Shown here: piece by piece, positions 1-8,870 of the stretch
Layout of the letters: the number at the start of each line of letters is the position of its first letter
Numbering within the stretch: position 1 is the stretch's first letter
NCBI RefSeq assembly: GCF_002973535.1
Contig: NZ_PVEP01000001.1
Coordinates: 124,001-188,000, forward strand
Direction: 5' to 3'
DNA length: 64,000 bases
Origin: Albidovulum denitrificans
GTDB taxonomy: Bacteria; Pseudomonadota; Alphaproteobacteria; Rhodobacterales; Rhodobacteraceae
Notes under the pieces: model-generated
Databases searched by the model: none
What the model was told of the DNA's origin: nothing
What the model saw: the letters and a program-made list of their open reading frames with translations, nothing else
Program-made: the position numbers and the translations under genes

Positions 1-549
1 GCGATGGGGGGGAGGTGGGTCATCGGGATCTCCGTTTTCGGCGCCGGGTCTGGCGCGGCGGCGGAGGTAGCCGGGATGGGCGGGGCCATACAGGCCGATT
101 TCCAAACAGGAGCTGTGCGGCGTTGCGCAGGGGGGGCGGTTGGCTGTGCGTTGATCGGTGCAGGCCGCGAGAGAGCCATGTTCGGCGCTGGTTGGAGTTG
201 AGGCCAAGGGGACGGCGGTCACGAGAGTTTGATCCGGGACGGCAGGCGACCGTGGGCGCCGCCGGGACGGCTTCGGGAGGGGGTATGGTGCCGCCCCATC
301 GAACCCCGGTCGGGGTCTTGCCACCGCGAAAGCAGCCGCCCATGGGGGCGGCTGGCTGCCGGCCCAACGGGGCCAGGGGGCCTTCATTCACGGCCGCTTC
401 ATTGCGGGTCGGTGAGGGGCGCGCAATGCAGGAGGGGATGGCGGCCGCGTCCCGGACGTGATCCGGGACCTCTATCTTCGGGGGCGGAGGTCCCGGATCA
501 AGTCCGGGACGGCACCGCCTGCGCCATCGTGACGGCTGAGAGCCTCAGC
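1..549. other. 549-bp stretch without a convincing gene
   Basis: Several open frames exist on both strands, but they are rich in Arg, Gly and Pro, overlap each other and lack a good ribosome-binding site, as expected of chance frames in GC-rich DNA. The stretch holds a GC-rich hairpin around 331-352 (CAGCCGCCC pairing with GGGCGGCTG) and the large inverted repeat described separately at 449-510. It may be the edge of a gene lying outside the window, but nothing in it can be assigned. Confidence 0.5.
449..510. repeat. Inverted repeat, family GTCCCGGACTTGATCCGGGAC (copy 1)
   Basis: Two 24-base arms (449-472 and 487-510) are reverse complements apart from one base and flank a 14-base spacer. 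Each arm is itself nearly palindromic (GTCCCGGA / ATCCGGGAC). A second copy lies at 50009-50070. It is noncoding and would form a very stable cruciform or RNA hairpin. The type resembles the short palindromes dispersed through alphaproteobacterial genomes. Its role is unknown. Confidence 0.8.
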
Positions 550-759
550 TCAGAAATTCACGCTCATGTCGATGTCGCGAAGATAGTCGGCGTCGATCTC
601 TTTCGGCGCGGACATCAGCGAACGCTCTTCCTGCGGGGCGTAGCGGAGGCTGATGAAGGCCGCGTGCAGCTTGTCGCCCAGGCCCATCAGGCCGGACACG
701 AGCCAGGGTGCGGTCGCGGCGCCTTCGCCATGCGAAACGGTGAAATCGGATTGCGCCAT
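550..759 (-). CDS. Small hypothetical protein, 69 aa
   Basis: I do not recognise this protein. The start is well supported: GGGGAG lies about 8 bases upstream of the ATG at 759. The product is short and slightly acidic, has no signal peptide or membrane segment, and ends in a charged stretch (EIDADYLRDIDMSVNF). It lies downstream of gyrA on the same strand but some 300 bases beyond it, so it probably has its own promoter. It looks like one of the short lineage-specific proteins common in this family; no function is proposed. Confidence 0.65.
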   Translation of the reverse strand: MAQSDFTVSHGEGAATAPWLVSGLMGLGDKLHAAFISLRYAPQEERSLMSAPKEIDADYLRDIDMSVNF

Positions 760-1002
760 CTTCAGTCTCCCCTTTGGTGGCCTGGTCCCGAACGTGCCGT
801 CCGTGGTGGGGTCCGGTCCGTCCGCTCTTTCCAGCAGCCTTCACTGCATTCCTTTAGACACCGTTAAAGGATGGCGAAATTGGGGCGACAATCACACCTT
901 TGGCGGGTAATTTCGTGAGAGTTTTAGACAGCGCTGTAATCGTTGGCCTTTTTTGGACCATCATTCAGCGGGCGCTTGGCCAAATTCCGCTGAAAAATCA
1001 AT

Positions 1003-1080
1003 GGCCCGGCGTGTTTCCCCCGGAAATCGGAGAAAACGCCACCGCAACCATAGGTTGATTCGACAAAATCGCGCCGGGCC
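1003..1080 (-). terminator. Candidate terminator region of gyrA
   Basis: Immediately after the gyrA stop, GGCCCGGCG (reading the minus strand, 1080-1072) can pair with CGCCGGGCC (1011-1003). A short U-rich run (TTTTT, about 993-998) follows. The loop is about 60 bases, unusually long for an intrinsic terminator, so this is only a candidate. Confidence 0.35.
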
Positions 1081-1082
1081 GA

Positions 1083-3818
1083 TCACTCGGCCTCGGCCCC
1101 CTCATCTTCCCCCTGATCGGCGATCCGCGCGACCGAGACGACCTCTTCCCCCGCGGCGGTGTCAAAGACCCGCACCCCGCCGGCAGAGCGCGAGCGGAAG
1201 CTGATCCCCGCGACGGGGCAGCGGATCGACTGGCCGGTGGAGGTGGCCAGCATGATCTGATCGTCATGCGCGACCGGGAAGGAGGCGACCAGCGCGCCGC
1301 CGCGCATCGCCTTGTCCATGGCCATGACGCCCTGACCGCCGCGCCCGCGCACCGGATAGCCGTGCGAGGAGGAAATCTTGCCCGCGCCCTTGGCGGTGAT
1401 GGTCAGGATCAGGTCCTCGGCCGCCGACATTTCGGCATAGCGGTCCTGCGACAGGGCGACATCGGCGGTGGCCTCTTCGTCCTCATCGCTTTCGGCGCCG
1501 TCGTCAAGCGCGCCTTCGACCGCGCGGCGCATCTTCAGATAGGCGGCGCGTTCGTCGGCCGTGGCCTCGAAATGGCGGATGACGGACATCGACACGACCG
1601 TATCGCCCGAAGCCAGCCGGACCCCGCGCACGCCGGTGGAATCGCGGCCCTTGAAGACGCGCACCTCGGTCGTCGGGAAGCGGATCGCGCGGCCAAGCGC
1701 GGTCACCAGCATCACGTCGTCATTTTCATCGCAGATGCGCGCATTCACAAGGCTGACCCCTTCGGGCAGCTTCATCGCGATCTTGCCGTTGCGCATGACA
1801 TTGGTGAAATCCGACAGCGCGTTGCGCCGCACGTCGCCCTGCGAGGTGGCGAAGAAGATCTGAAGGTTCTCCCACTCCTCCTCCGGCACGTCCACGGGCA
1901 TGATGGCGGCGATCGACACACCTTGCGGGATCGGCAGGATATTGATGATCGCCTTGCCCTTCGAGGTGCGCCCGCCAAGCGGCAGCCGCCAGGTCTTGAG
2001 CTTGTAGACCATGCCGTCGGTGGTGAAGAACAAAAGCTGCGTATGCGTGTTGGCGACGAAAAGCGTGGTGACGGTGTCGTCTTCCTTCAGCGAGCCGCCC
2101 GACAACCCCTTGCCGCCGCGCTTTTGCGAACGGAAGTCGGCCAGCGGCGTGCGCTTGATGTAACCGCCCTGGGTGATCGTGACGACCATGTCCTCACGCT
2201 CGATCAGGTCCTCGTCGTCCATGTCGCCGGCCCAGTCGACGATCTCGGTCCGGCGCGGCACGGCGAATTGCGCGCGCACCTCGCGCAGTTCGTCCGAGAT
2301 GATCGCCATGATCCGTTCGCGCGAGGCGAGGATGGACAGGTAGTCCTTGATCTTCGCGGCAAGCTCCTGAAGCTCATCCGTGACTTCCTTGACGCCCATC
2401 GCGGTCAGGCGTTGCAGGCGCAGATCGAGGATCGCGCGGGCCTGCGTTTCGGACAGGTTATAGGTCCCGTCGTCGTTCATCTTGTGGGTGGGATCGTCGA
2501 TCAGGCGGATATAATCGGCGATGTCGGCGGCGGGCCAGCGCCGCGCCATCAGCCGTTCGCGCGCCTCGGCCGGATCGGCAGAGGACCGGATGGTCGCCAC
2601 CACCTCATCCACGTTCGACACCGCGACCGCCAGACCGCAGAGGATATGGCTGCGCTCGCGCGCCTTGCGCAGGTCAAAGGCCGTCCGCCGCGCCACCACT
2701 TCTTCGCGGAAGGTGATGAAATGGGTAAGGAAATCGCGCAAGGCGAGCGTTTCCGGCTTGCCGCCGTTCAGCGCCAGCATGTTGCAGCCGAACGAGGTCT
2801 GCATCGGCGTGAAGCGGAAAAGCTGGTTCAGCACCACATCGGGCGTCGCATCCCGCTTCAGCTCCACCACCACGCGGACGCCGACACGGTCGCTTTCGTC
2901 CTGCACATGGGCGATGCCCTCGATCTTCTTGTCGCGGACCATTTCCGCGATCTTCTCGATCATCGAGGCCTTGTTCACCTGATAGGGGATCTCATCGAGG
3001 ATGATCGCCCAGCGGTCCTTGCGGATTTCCTCGATCCGGGTCTTGGCGCGCATGATGACGCTGCCACGCCCTTCAAGATAGGCTTTGCGCGCGCCGCCAC
3101 GGCCAAGGATGATGCCGCCGGTGGGAAAATCGGGCGCCGGGATGATCTCCATCAGCGCCTCGGCCGACAGGTCCGGGTCCTCGATCAGCGCCAGCGTGCC
3201 GTCGATCACCTCACCCAGGTTATGCGGCGGGATGTTGGTCGCCATGCCCACCGCGATGCCGCCCGCGCCATTGACCAGCATGTTGGGGAAGCGCGCGGGC
3301 AGGACCGTCGGTTCGCGGTCCTTGCCGTCGTAGTTCAGCTGGAAATCGACCGTGTCCTTTTCGATATCGGCCAGAAGCGAGGCGGCGGGCTTGTCCATCC
3401 GCACCTCGGTATAGCGCATGGCGGCCGCGTTATCGCCGTCCATGGAGCCGAAGTTGCCCTGACCGTCCAGAAGCGGCAGCGACATGGAGAAATCCTGCGC
3501 CATCCTGACCAGCGCGTCATAGATCGCGGCGTCGCCATGGGGGTGGTATTTCCCCATCACATCGCCCACCGGACGGGCCGACTTGCGGTAGGGCTTGTCA
3601 TGGCCGTTGCCGGTTTCGTGCATCGCGTAAAGGATGCGCCGGTGGACAGGCTTCAGCCCGTCGCGCAGATCCGGGATCGCGCGCGAGACGATGACGCTCA
3701 TCGCATAGTCGAGATAGGCCGTCCGCATTTCCGATGCGATATCGACCGTGGGGCCGTCGTAAACGGGGCGCTGGGGCTTTTCCTCAGCGTTTTCAGGGGT
3801 TTCCGGGGTGTCTGTCAC
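1083..3818 (-). CDS. gyrA: DNA gyrase subunit A
   Basis: ATP-dependent negative supercoiling of DNA together with GyrB; this is the breakage-reunion subunit. The length of 911 aa is typical. The N-terminal winged-helix/tower domain carries the active-site Tyr138 in AAMRYTEVR, followed by the long coiled-coil region. The C-terminal beta-pinwheel holds the GyrA-box-like QRGGKGLSG. The quinolone-determining stretch reads [12 protein letters not shown], so the position equal to E. coli Ser83 is Ala97, while the Asp87 equivalent (Asp101) is kept. An acidic, low-complexity insert ([11 protein letters not shown]) lies near residue 775. It is divergent from usg across a 200-bp promoter region. Confidence 0.97.
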   Translation of the reverse strand: MTDTPETPENAEEKPQRPVYDGPTVDIASEMRTAYLDYAMSVIVSRAIPDLRDGLKPVHRRILYAMHETGNGHDKPYRKSARPVGDVMGKYHPHGDAAIYDALVRMAQDFSMSLPLLDGQGNFGSMDGDNAAAMRYTEVRMDKPAASLLADIEKDTVDFQLNYDGKDREPTVLPARFPNMLVNGAGGIAVGMATNIPPHNLGEVIDGTLALIEDPDLSAEALMEIIPAPDFPTGGIILGRGGARKAYLEGRGSVIMRAKTRIEEIRKDRWAIILDEIPYQVNKASMIEKIAEMVRDKKIEGIAHVQDESDRVGVRVVVELKRDATPDVVLNQLFRFTPMQTSFGCNMLALNGGKPETLALRDFLTHFITFREEVVARRTAFDLRKARERSHILCGLAVAVSNVDEVVATIRSSADPAEARERLMARRWPAADIADYIRLIDDPTHKMNDDGTYNLSETQARAILDLRLQRLTAMGVKEVTDELQELAAKIKDYLSILASRERIMAIISDELREVRAQFAVPRRTEIVDWAGDMDDEDLIEREDMVVTITQGGYIKRTPLADFRSQKRGGKGLSGGSLKEDDTVTTLFVANTHTQLLFFTTDGMVYKLKTWRLPLGGRTSKGKAIINILPIPQGVSIAAIMPVDVPEEEWENLQIFFATSQGDVRRNALSDFTNVMRNGKIAMKLPEGVSLVNARICDENDDVMLVTALGRAIRFPTTEVRVFKGRDSTGVRGVRLASGDTVVSMSVIRHFEATADERAAYLKMRRAVEGALDDGAESDEDEEATADVALSQDRYAEMSAAEDLILTITAKGAGKISSSHGYPVRGRGGQGVMAMDKAMRGGALVASFPVAHDDQIMLATSTGQSIRCPVAGISFRSRSAGGVRVFDTAAGEEVVSVARIADQGEDEGAEAE

Positions 3819-4018
3819 CGATGCTCGCCCTTGGATGTTGGGGCCGCTGACCGGCCCAGATATAGTTGCGCGCGACTATATCCCATGCCATCCCTTGGGT
3901 GCAATGCCAGGCGGGCGGCTTTCTTCCCGCGCCCCCTGCCATAATCATAACACTTTGTTTTCATTGCCCGAGGCCGCGACTCGGTTACCCTGATCCGCAG
4001 AAGGTGACGGAGGTTGAC

Positions 4019-4300
4019 ATGCGCACGGATCAGGGCGCGTCGGAAACCCGGCTCATGTTGCAGGGCTACGGGCTTACGACCGCCGAGCTTTACTACCGGA
4101 TGCCGGATTACCGGCATGTCCTGAACAGCTTCATCTGGCAGGAGTATGACCTGGCCCCGGACTACCCCGAATTGTTCCGCTTCATCGAATTCTGGCAGGA
4201 AAAGATCGAAGGCCCCCTGCATTCGGTGCGCTTCTGCCACCGCAAGCTGATCGCGCCGGGCGAGTGGCGGAATGTCGTGGGCGAATTCCGGCTGCATTAG
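4019..4300 (+). CDS. usg: Usg family protein
   Basis: A small (93 aa) protein whose sequence (LMLQGYGLTTAELYYRMPDY, then VWQ-like IWQEYDLAPDYPEL and EGPLHSVRFCH) matches the Usg family as I remember it. That family is named for its position beside tryptophan-pathway genes in some alphaproteobacteria; its molecular function is not established. The ATG at 4019 is preceded by GGAGG (4009-4013); a longer reading from 3866 would run through the promoter region and has no ribosome site. No trp gene is nearby here; it lies alone between gyrA and dusA. Confidence 0.8.
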   Translation: MRTDQGASETRLMLQGYGLTTAELYYRMPDYRHVLNSFIWQEYDLAPDYPELFRFIEFWQEKIEGPLHSVRFCHRKLIAPGEWRNVVGEFRLH

Positions 4301-4342
4301 CCACGGTGGACGGCAGGCGGCGCTTCGGGTAGGAGGGCGGCC

Positions 4343-5380
4343 TTGTTCAACGGGTGCGATGGCATGGCGGAAGTGACGACAACGGCAGGGCAGACGGCGC
4401 TTCGCCACGCCGCACGGCTGTCTGTCGCGCCTATGATGGACTGGACCGACCGCCATTGCCGGGTGTTCCACCGCCAGATCAGCCAAAAGGCGCTGCTTTA
4501 CACCGAAATGGTGACCGCCCCGGCGGTGATCCATGGCGACCGCGATAGGCTTCTGGGCTTTGACGCGGGCGAACATCCGGTGGCCCTGCAACTGGGCGGC
4601 TCGGACCCGGCGGACCTGGCGCGGGCGACGCGGATCGCGGCGGAGTATGGGTATGACGAGATCAACCTGAATGTCGGCTGCCCGTCGGACCGGGTGCAAT
4701 CGGGCTGTTTCGGCGCCGTGCTGATGGAACGTCCGGCGCTGGTCGCCGATTGCGTCGCGGCGATGATCGCGGGTTCGCCGGTGGAGGTGACGGTGAAGTG
4801 CCGCATCGGGGTGGACGATCAGGTCCCGGAAGAGGTGCTGCCCGCCTTCCTGCAAACCGTCTCTGCCGCCGGTGTCCGCCGCTTTGCCATCCATGCGCGC
4901 AAGGCCTGGCTTCAGGGCCTCAGCCCGAAGGAGAACCGGGATGTTCCGCCGCTGGACTATCCGCTTGTCCACAGGATGAAGGCGGCGTTCCCGGATCTGC
5001 ATATCTCCGTCAACGGCGGCATCGCGCGGCTGGATCAGGCGGTGGCGTTTCTGGAGAGCGGTCTTGACGGCGTGATGATCGGCCGCGCGGCCTATCATGA
5101 GCCTTATGAGGTTCTGGGCCGGGCTGACGCGGTGATCTTCGGCGGGCCCGAGGGACCGGACCGTTTCGAGGTGATCGACCGGATGCGGCCCTATATCGCC
5201 GCGCATCTGGCGGCGGGCGGGCGGCTGCATCAGATCACGCGCCACATGCTTGGCCTGTTCCACGGCCAGCCCGGCGCGCGCGGCTGGCGGCGCATCCTGT
5301 CGGAACGCGCCAACGCCCCCGGCGCGGGGCTTGAGGTCATCGACGCGGCGCTGGCCCCGGTGCGAGCCGAGGCGGCCTGA
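4343..5380 (+). CDS. dusA: tRNA-dihydrouridine(20/20a) synthase DusA
   Basis: FMN enzyme that reduces uridine in the tRNA D-loop using NADPH. It has a TIM-barrel N-terminus starting SVAPMMDWTDRHCR, the NVGCPSDRV motif with the catalytic-site segment SGCFGAVLM, the FMN-phosphate segment NGGI, and a C-terminal helical tRNA-binding domain with HMLGLFHGQPGAR. These features and the length of about 340 aa fit DusA rather than DusB. The start is TTG at 4343, seven bases after AGGAGG (4331-4336); an ATG at 4364 is the alternative. It is a monocistronic housekeeping gene. Confidence 0.93.
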   Translation: MFNGCDGMAEVTTTAGQTALRHAARLSVAPMMDWTDRHCRVFHRQISQKALLYTEMVTAPAVIHGDRDRLLGFDAGEHPVALQLGGSDPADLARATRIAAEYGYDEINLNVGCPSDRVQSGCFGAVLMERPALVADCVAAMIAGSPVEVTVKCRIGVDDQVPEEVLPAFLQTVSAAGVRRFAIHARKAWLQGLSPKENRDVPPLDYPLVHRMKAAFPDLHISVNGGIARLDQAVAFLESGLDGVMIGRAAYHEPYEVLGRADAVIFGGPEGPDRFEVIDRMRPYIAAHLAAGGRLHQITRHMLGLFHGQPGARGWRRILSERANAPGAGLEVIDAALAPVRAEAA

Positions 5381-5420
5381 CCGCCGCAAAGGACGGGCGG
5401 CGCATCAGGGCACGCCCGCC

Positions 5421-5462
5421 TGAAGCGTGTCGCGTTCAGTTGCGGTCACGCGATACGCTTCA
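5421..5462. repeat. 15-bp inverted repeat downstream of dusA
   Basis: TGAAGCGTGTCGCGT (5421-5435) and ACGCGATACGCTTCA (5448-5462) form a 15-bp stem with one mismatch around a 12-base loop. It lies 40 bp after the dusA stop, between convergent genes. It may act as a transcription terminator, although no U-tract follows. I found only this copy in the window. Confidence 0.6.
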
Positions 5463-5527
5463 ACCCTTTGATGTCGCGTGTTCGAGAAGCACGAATACCG
5501 GTTCCCACCTTTCACCCAACAACGCCT

Positions 5528-6487
5528 CTAGCGGAACCCAAGCAGGGGATCGGCGCAGATGGCCTTGGGCGTGACCTCGGTCGGGGCGTCACGCTTGCGG
5601 CGCAGGAAGGCGACCAAGGGTTCGAGGTTGTCGCCCCAGCTGGCGACGGCAGCGTCGAACCCGGCGCGGTCGTCCTTGAACACCTTTCGGCCCGTGGTCC
5701 CCCAGAAGGCTTCAAGATCGAGACCCTCGCCGGGATCGCCCGGAATGGCCATGAGGCTTGGCAAGGACAGGGTCAGAAAGAGGGCGAGCCTGTCTTTGGG
5801 CTGGACCGGATCGTAGGGATCGGTCGGTAGCGCCAGGAGCTTCTGTTCGAGATCGCCCAGGAACGCGATCGCGCTGAGCAGGGCGTGGCGACGTTTCTCG
5901 GACCCGCTTTGCGGCGGCGACTGGAGCATCGGCAGGATGCTGCGGACCTCACATCCCGCAAGGGCGTGTGCCGACTGGTCGTAGAGGATCGGGAGATAGC
6001 GCGCGGCGGTGAAGGCGGTCTCATCCCCGCGATAGAAGTCAAGCGTGCCCGCGCCAAGGTCGAGGGTGAATCCGGTTTCGGTCGGGCTAAGCTGCGCCCT
6101 GTTCAGCAAGGTGATGAGCGGGCTGGTGTAATAGGTGGCGGCAGATTGGCCGGTCGTCTCCTCAAGGTGGGGATCGACATGCGCAGTGTCGTCGAGGGTG
6201 ATGTCGGTGAGCGTGACGAGGACGTCTTCAAGCGTGGCGCGCATGGTGGCGGCATGGGCCGAGGTGCGGCAATCGCCCTTTTCCTTGCAGGCCAGCACGT
6301 CAATCGGCATGGCGCTGGAAAAGGCGATGTCGAGCGTTTCGCCTTTGATATGCAGCGTGGCATAGCGCGGAAGCTGGTCATCGGGCTAGATATGGGTGCC
6401 AAGCATGAAATCGCCCTGCGGCAGCGGTTCGGCCATCAGCGGTGTGGCGGCGAGGAGGGCAACGGGGGTGAGGCCACGCAGAAACAT
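5528..6487 (-). pseudogene. Exported protein of unknown function, interrupted by an in-frame TAG
   Basis: Read from the ATG at 6487, which has a good AAGGAAAG ribosome site, the frame encodes a signal peptide (MFLRGLTPVALLAATPLMA, then AEPLPQGDF). At codon 34 (6388-6386) it meets TAG and then continues open in the same frame to 5528, 320 codons in all. The downstream part could restart at the ATG at 6310 (260 aa) but would then lack its export signal. The mature part has no motif I recognise. The single nonsense codon suggests a recent mutation or a sequencing error; either a Trp or a Gln codon could have given TAG by one change. No partner gene is evident. Confidence 0.7.
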
Positions 6488-6585
6488 CGGCTTTCCTTCG
6501 TTACGACGACGGCCCCCCCTGTAACGCGGAGGCCGGGGCGAAGAAAAGTCCCGCTGGCCGGAATTAGATGTGAGGATCTGGCGGG

Positions 6586-6680
6586 CTATAGCATTTCGGG
6601 TTTGGACTGAATCAGAATTCGAACTTATTTCGTTCGAATTCTGATACTTACCTTCTCATCGCAAACCCGAAACGCTTTAG
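6586..6680 (-). repeat. 95-bp palindromic element, copy A
   Basis: The outer arms CTATAGCATTTCGGGTTTG and CAAACCCGAAACGCTTTAG pair with two mismatches. Inside them is a second perfect 14-bp palindrome (ATCAGAATTCGAAC / GTTCGAATTCTGAT) around a short loop. Copy C (46964-47058) is about 92% identical in the opposite orientation and copy B (40868-40961) is more divergent. The terminal CTAAAGC on the minus strand contains the TAA stop of the Bcr/CflA gene. There is no coding capacity, so it resembles a REP/MITE-like or terminator-like nested hairpin. Confidence 0.85.
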
Positions 6681-7873
6681 GCAATCTCCGCGGGCAAGGG
6701 CCGCAGCAGCACCCAAAGCGCCAGCGCCAGCGCGGCCAGCGCGCAGGCGGCGATGGCCGCGACCATCGGCACCGCCGTGCCGTCGAAGAACGGTCCCGAC
6801 AGCATCACCACCGCGCCGCCCGCCAGCATCTGAAGCGTCCCGCCCAGCGATGAGGCGAGGCCCGCAATCTCTCCATGCGGGTCAAGCGCCATCACCATCG
6901 TTGTCGGGATCACGAGGCCGAGACAGGCATTGCCCATGAAAAGCCCCGCGATCAGCAAGGGCAGCCCGCCGATCCCGGCCGCCACGACCGCCAGCGTCAG
7001 AAGGGCGAAGACCGCGAAACCCGCCGTCGCCCACAGAACGACGCGCCGCGCGCCGAAACGCTGGCCCAGCGTCGCGGCCATCTGGCTGGCGCTGAAGAAC
7101 CCGATCGCATTGGCCGCGAAGGCCAGCGAGAATTGCGTCGGCGTCAGGCCGAATTGCCCGGTATAGACAAAGCTGGCGGAGGCGAGGAAGACGAAGAAGC
7201 TTGCCATGCCGAAGCCGCCGGTGAAGGTCAGGCCCATGAAGACGCGGTCGCCCAGCAGATGCCGCGCGCCGGAGAGAAGCCGCCCGGCGCTGACCGGGAC
7301 GCGATCCTCGGGCCGCAAGGTCTCGGGCAAGAGAAACGCGATCATCAGAAGGCTGAGAAGGCCCGCGATGGCCAGCACGCCGAAAATCGCGCGCCAGTCG
7401 GCCACCGCGATCACTGCCGACCCGGCCAAGGGTGCCAGCATGGGTGAGACGGAGATCACCAGCATGATCGCCGCCATCATCCGCGTCGCCTCATGCCCCG
7501 TATGCATGTCGCGGATGATCGCGCGCGGCACCACCATCACCGCTGCCGCGCCAAGCGCCTGAACAAAGCGCCAGCCGATCAGCGCGCCGATGGAGGGCGC
7601 GAGGTAGCAGCCCGCCGTGCCGATCAGATAGATCGCGACGCCAAGGTAAAGCGGCGGTTTGCGCCCGGACTGGTCCGCCCATGGCCCATAGACCAGCTGC
7701 GCGATCCCGAAGGCGAGGAAATAGGCCGAAATCGTCGTCTGCACCCCGGCGACATCGGCATTCAGGCCCCGCGCGATCTGCGGCATCGCGGGCAGGTACA
7801 TGTCGATGGAAAACGGCCCGATGCAGGACAAAAGCCCCAGCACCAGAGCCGAGCGGAAAAGCCCGTTCCTCAT
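6677..7873 (-). CDS. Bcr/CflA-type multidrug efflux MFS transporter
   Basis: A drug:proton antiporter of the inner membrane (398 aa, about 12 hydrophobic helices). The N-terminus MRNGLFRSALVLGLLSCIGPFSIDMYLPAMPQIAR is typical of the DHA1 Bcr/CflA group (the FSIDMYLPAMP motif in helix 1), and YGPWADQSGRKP is the MFS loop 2-3 signature (G-x-x-x-D-x-x-G-R). The start at 7873 follows GGATGAGG. A longer frame to 8155 is Arg/Pro-rich and unlikely to be used. It is divergent from the TauE gene. Its stop codon lies inside repeat copy A. The substrate cannot be told from sequence. Confidence 0.88.
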   Translation of the reverse strand: MRNGLFRSALVLGLLSCIGPFSIDMYLPAMPQIARGLNADVAGVQTTISAYFLAFGIAQLVYGPWADQSGRKPPLYLGVAIYLIGTAGCYLAPSIGALIGWRFVQALGAAAVMVVPRAIIRDMHTGHEATRMMAAIMLVISVSPMLAPLAGSAVIAVADWRAIFGVLAIAGLLSLLMIAFLLPETLRPEDRVPVSAGRLLSGARHLLGDRVFMGLTFTGGFGMASFFVFLASASFVYTGQFGLTPTQFSLAFAANAIGFFSASQMAATLGQRFGARRVVLWATAGFAVFALLTLAVVAAGIGGLPLLIAGLFMGNACLGLVIPTTMVMALDPHGEIAGLASSLGGTLQMLAGGAVVMLSGPFFDGTAVPMVAAIAACALAALALALWVLLRPLPAEIA

Positions 7874-8051
7874 ATCCTCATCCTGTGGTGAGTGGCCCCG
7901 AAGGGCGCATCCGTTCGCGGCGCGCAGGGTAGGCCGATGCCGGGCGGGGTCAAGGGGGCTTCCGGGGCGCCGGGCCTCCCGACCTCTCTGCCACTGGCAA
8001 AAGCGGCGCGGGCGGGGTAGCAAGCGGGAAAGCCTTGCCAGGACCGCCGCC

Positions 8052-8870
8052 ATGCCAGCCTTCGCCGATCTTCTGCCGATGATCCTTCTCCTCCTTGCCA
8101 TCGGCGCCTTTGCAGGCGTGATCGCGGGGCTTCTGGGGGTGGGGGGCGGCATCATCCTTGTGCCGGCCTTCTTCTACGCCTTTTCCGGCCTTGGCTACGG
8201 CGGGCCGGACCTGATGCAGGTCTGCCTTGCGACCTCTCTGGCGACCATCATCGTGACCTCGATGCGGTCCGTGCTGGCGCATAACCGCAAGGGCGCGGTG
8301 GACTGGTCGATCCTGAAGGGCTGGGGGCCGGGGATCGCCATCGGCGCGGTGCTGGGGGTTCTGGTCGTGGCACAGCTGCGCACGCCGGTGCTTCAGGCGA
8401 TCTTCGGCTCGCTGGCATTGGTCGTGGCCTTCTACCTTGGCTTCGGGCGGGCCGAATGGCGGCTGGGCGCGGCGATGCCGGTGGGGATCGGGCGGGCGAT
8501 CCTGTCGCCGGTCGTGGGGTTCCTGTCGGTCCTGATGGGGATCGGCGGCGGGTCCTTCGGCGTCCCGTTGATGAGCCTTTATGCCACCCCCATCCACCGC
8601 GCCGTCGCCACGGCGGCGGGCTTTGGCGTGATGATCGCCGTGCCTTCCGTCGCGGGCTTCCTGCTGACCCCGGTCACGGGCGCGCCGCCCTATACGGTGG
8701 GCGCGGTCAACCTGCCGTCCTTCGTCCTCATCATCGCCATGACGCTGATGACCGCGCCCTTGGGCGTGAAACTGGCCCATGCGATGGACCCCAAGCCCCT
8801 GCGGCGCATCTTTGCGGCCTTCCTCGCCGTGGTGGCGCTGAACATGCTGCGCAAGGCGCTGGGGTGGTGA
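8052..8870 (+). CDS. Sulfite exporter TauE/SafE family permease
   Basis: A 272-aa membrane protein with about eight helices in two similar halves. Each half has the glycine-rich family motif (GLLGVGGGIILVPAFF near residue 25 and SVLMGIGGGSFGVPLM near 160). Family members move organosulfur anions, sulfite or related compounds out of the cell, and the substrate here is unknown. The start is the ATG at 8052; sequence upstream is not protein-like. The last codons overlap the next gene by four bases (GTGA), so the two are probably translated together. Confidence 0.88.
   Translation: MPAFADLLPMILLLLAIGAFAGVIAGLLGVGGGIILVPAFFYAFSGLGYGGPDLMQVCLATSLATIIVTSMRSVLAHNRKGAVDWSILKGWGPGIAIGAVLGVLVVAQLRTPVLQAIFGSLALVVAFYLGFGRAEWRLGAAMPVGIGRAILSPVVGFLSVLMGIGGGSFGVPLMSLYATPIHRAVATAAGFGVMIAVPSVAGFLLTPVTGAPPYTVGAVNLPSFVLIIAMTLMTAPLGVKLAHAMDPKPLRRIFAAFLAVVALNMLRKALGW

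Noticed and set aside
1266-3944. 892-codon open frame on the plus strand opposite gyrA
   Set aside because: It mirrors gyrA on the opposite strand, is rich in His, Arg and Asp and has no motifs or ribosome site. This is the usual antisense frame in GC-rich DNA. The same applies to 41839-43908 opposite guaA and 59781-61241 opposite ilvB.
7874-8155. N-terminal extension of the Bcr/CflA protein
   Set aside because: The extra 94 residues are Arg/Pro-rich and cross the divergent promoter region; a proper membrane start with ribosome site exists at 7873.
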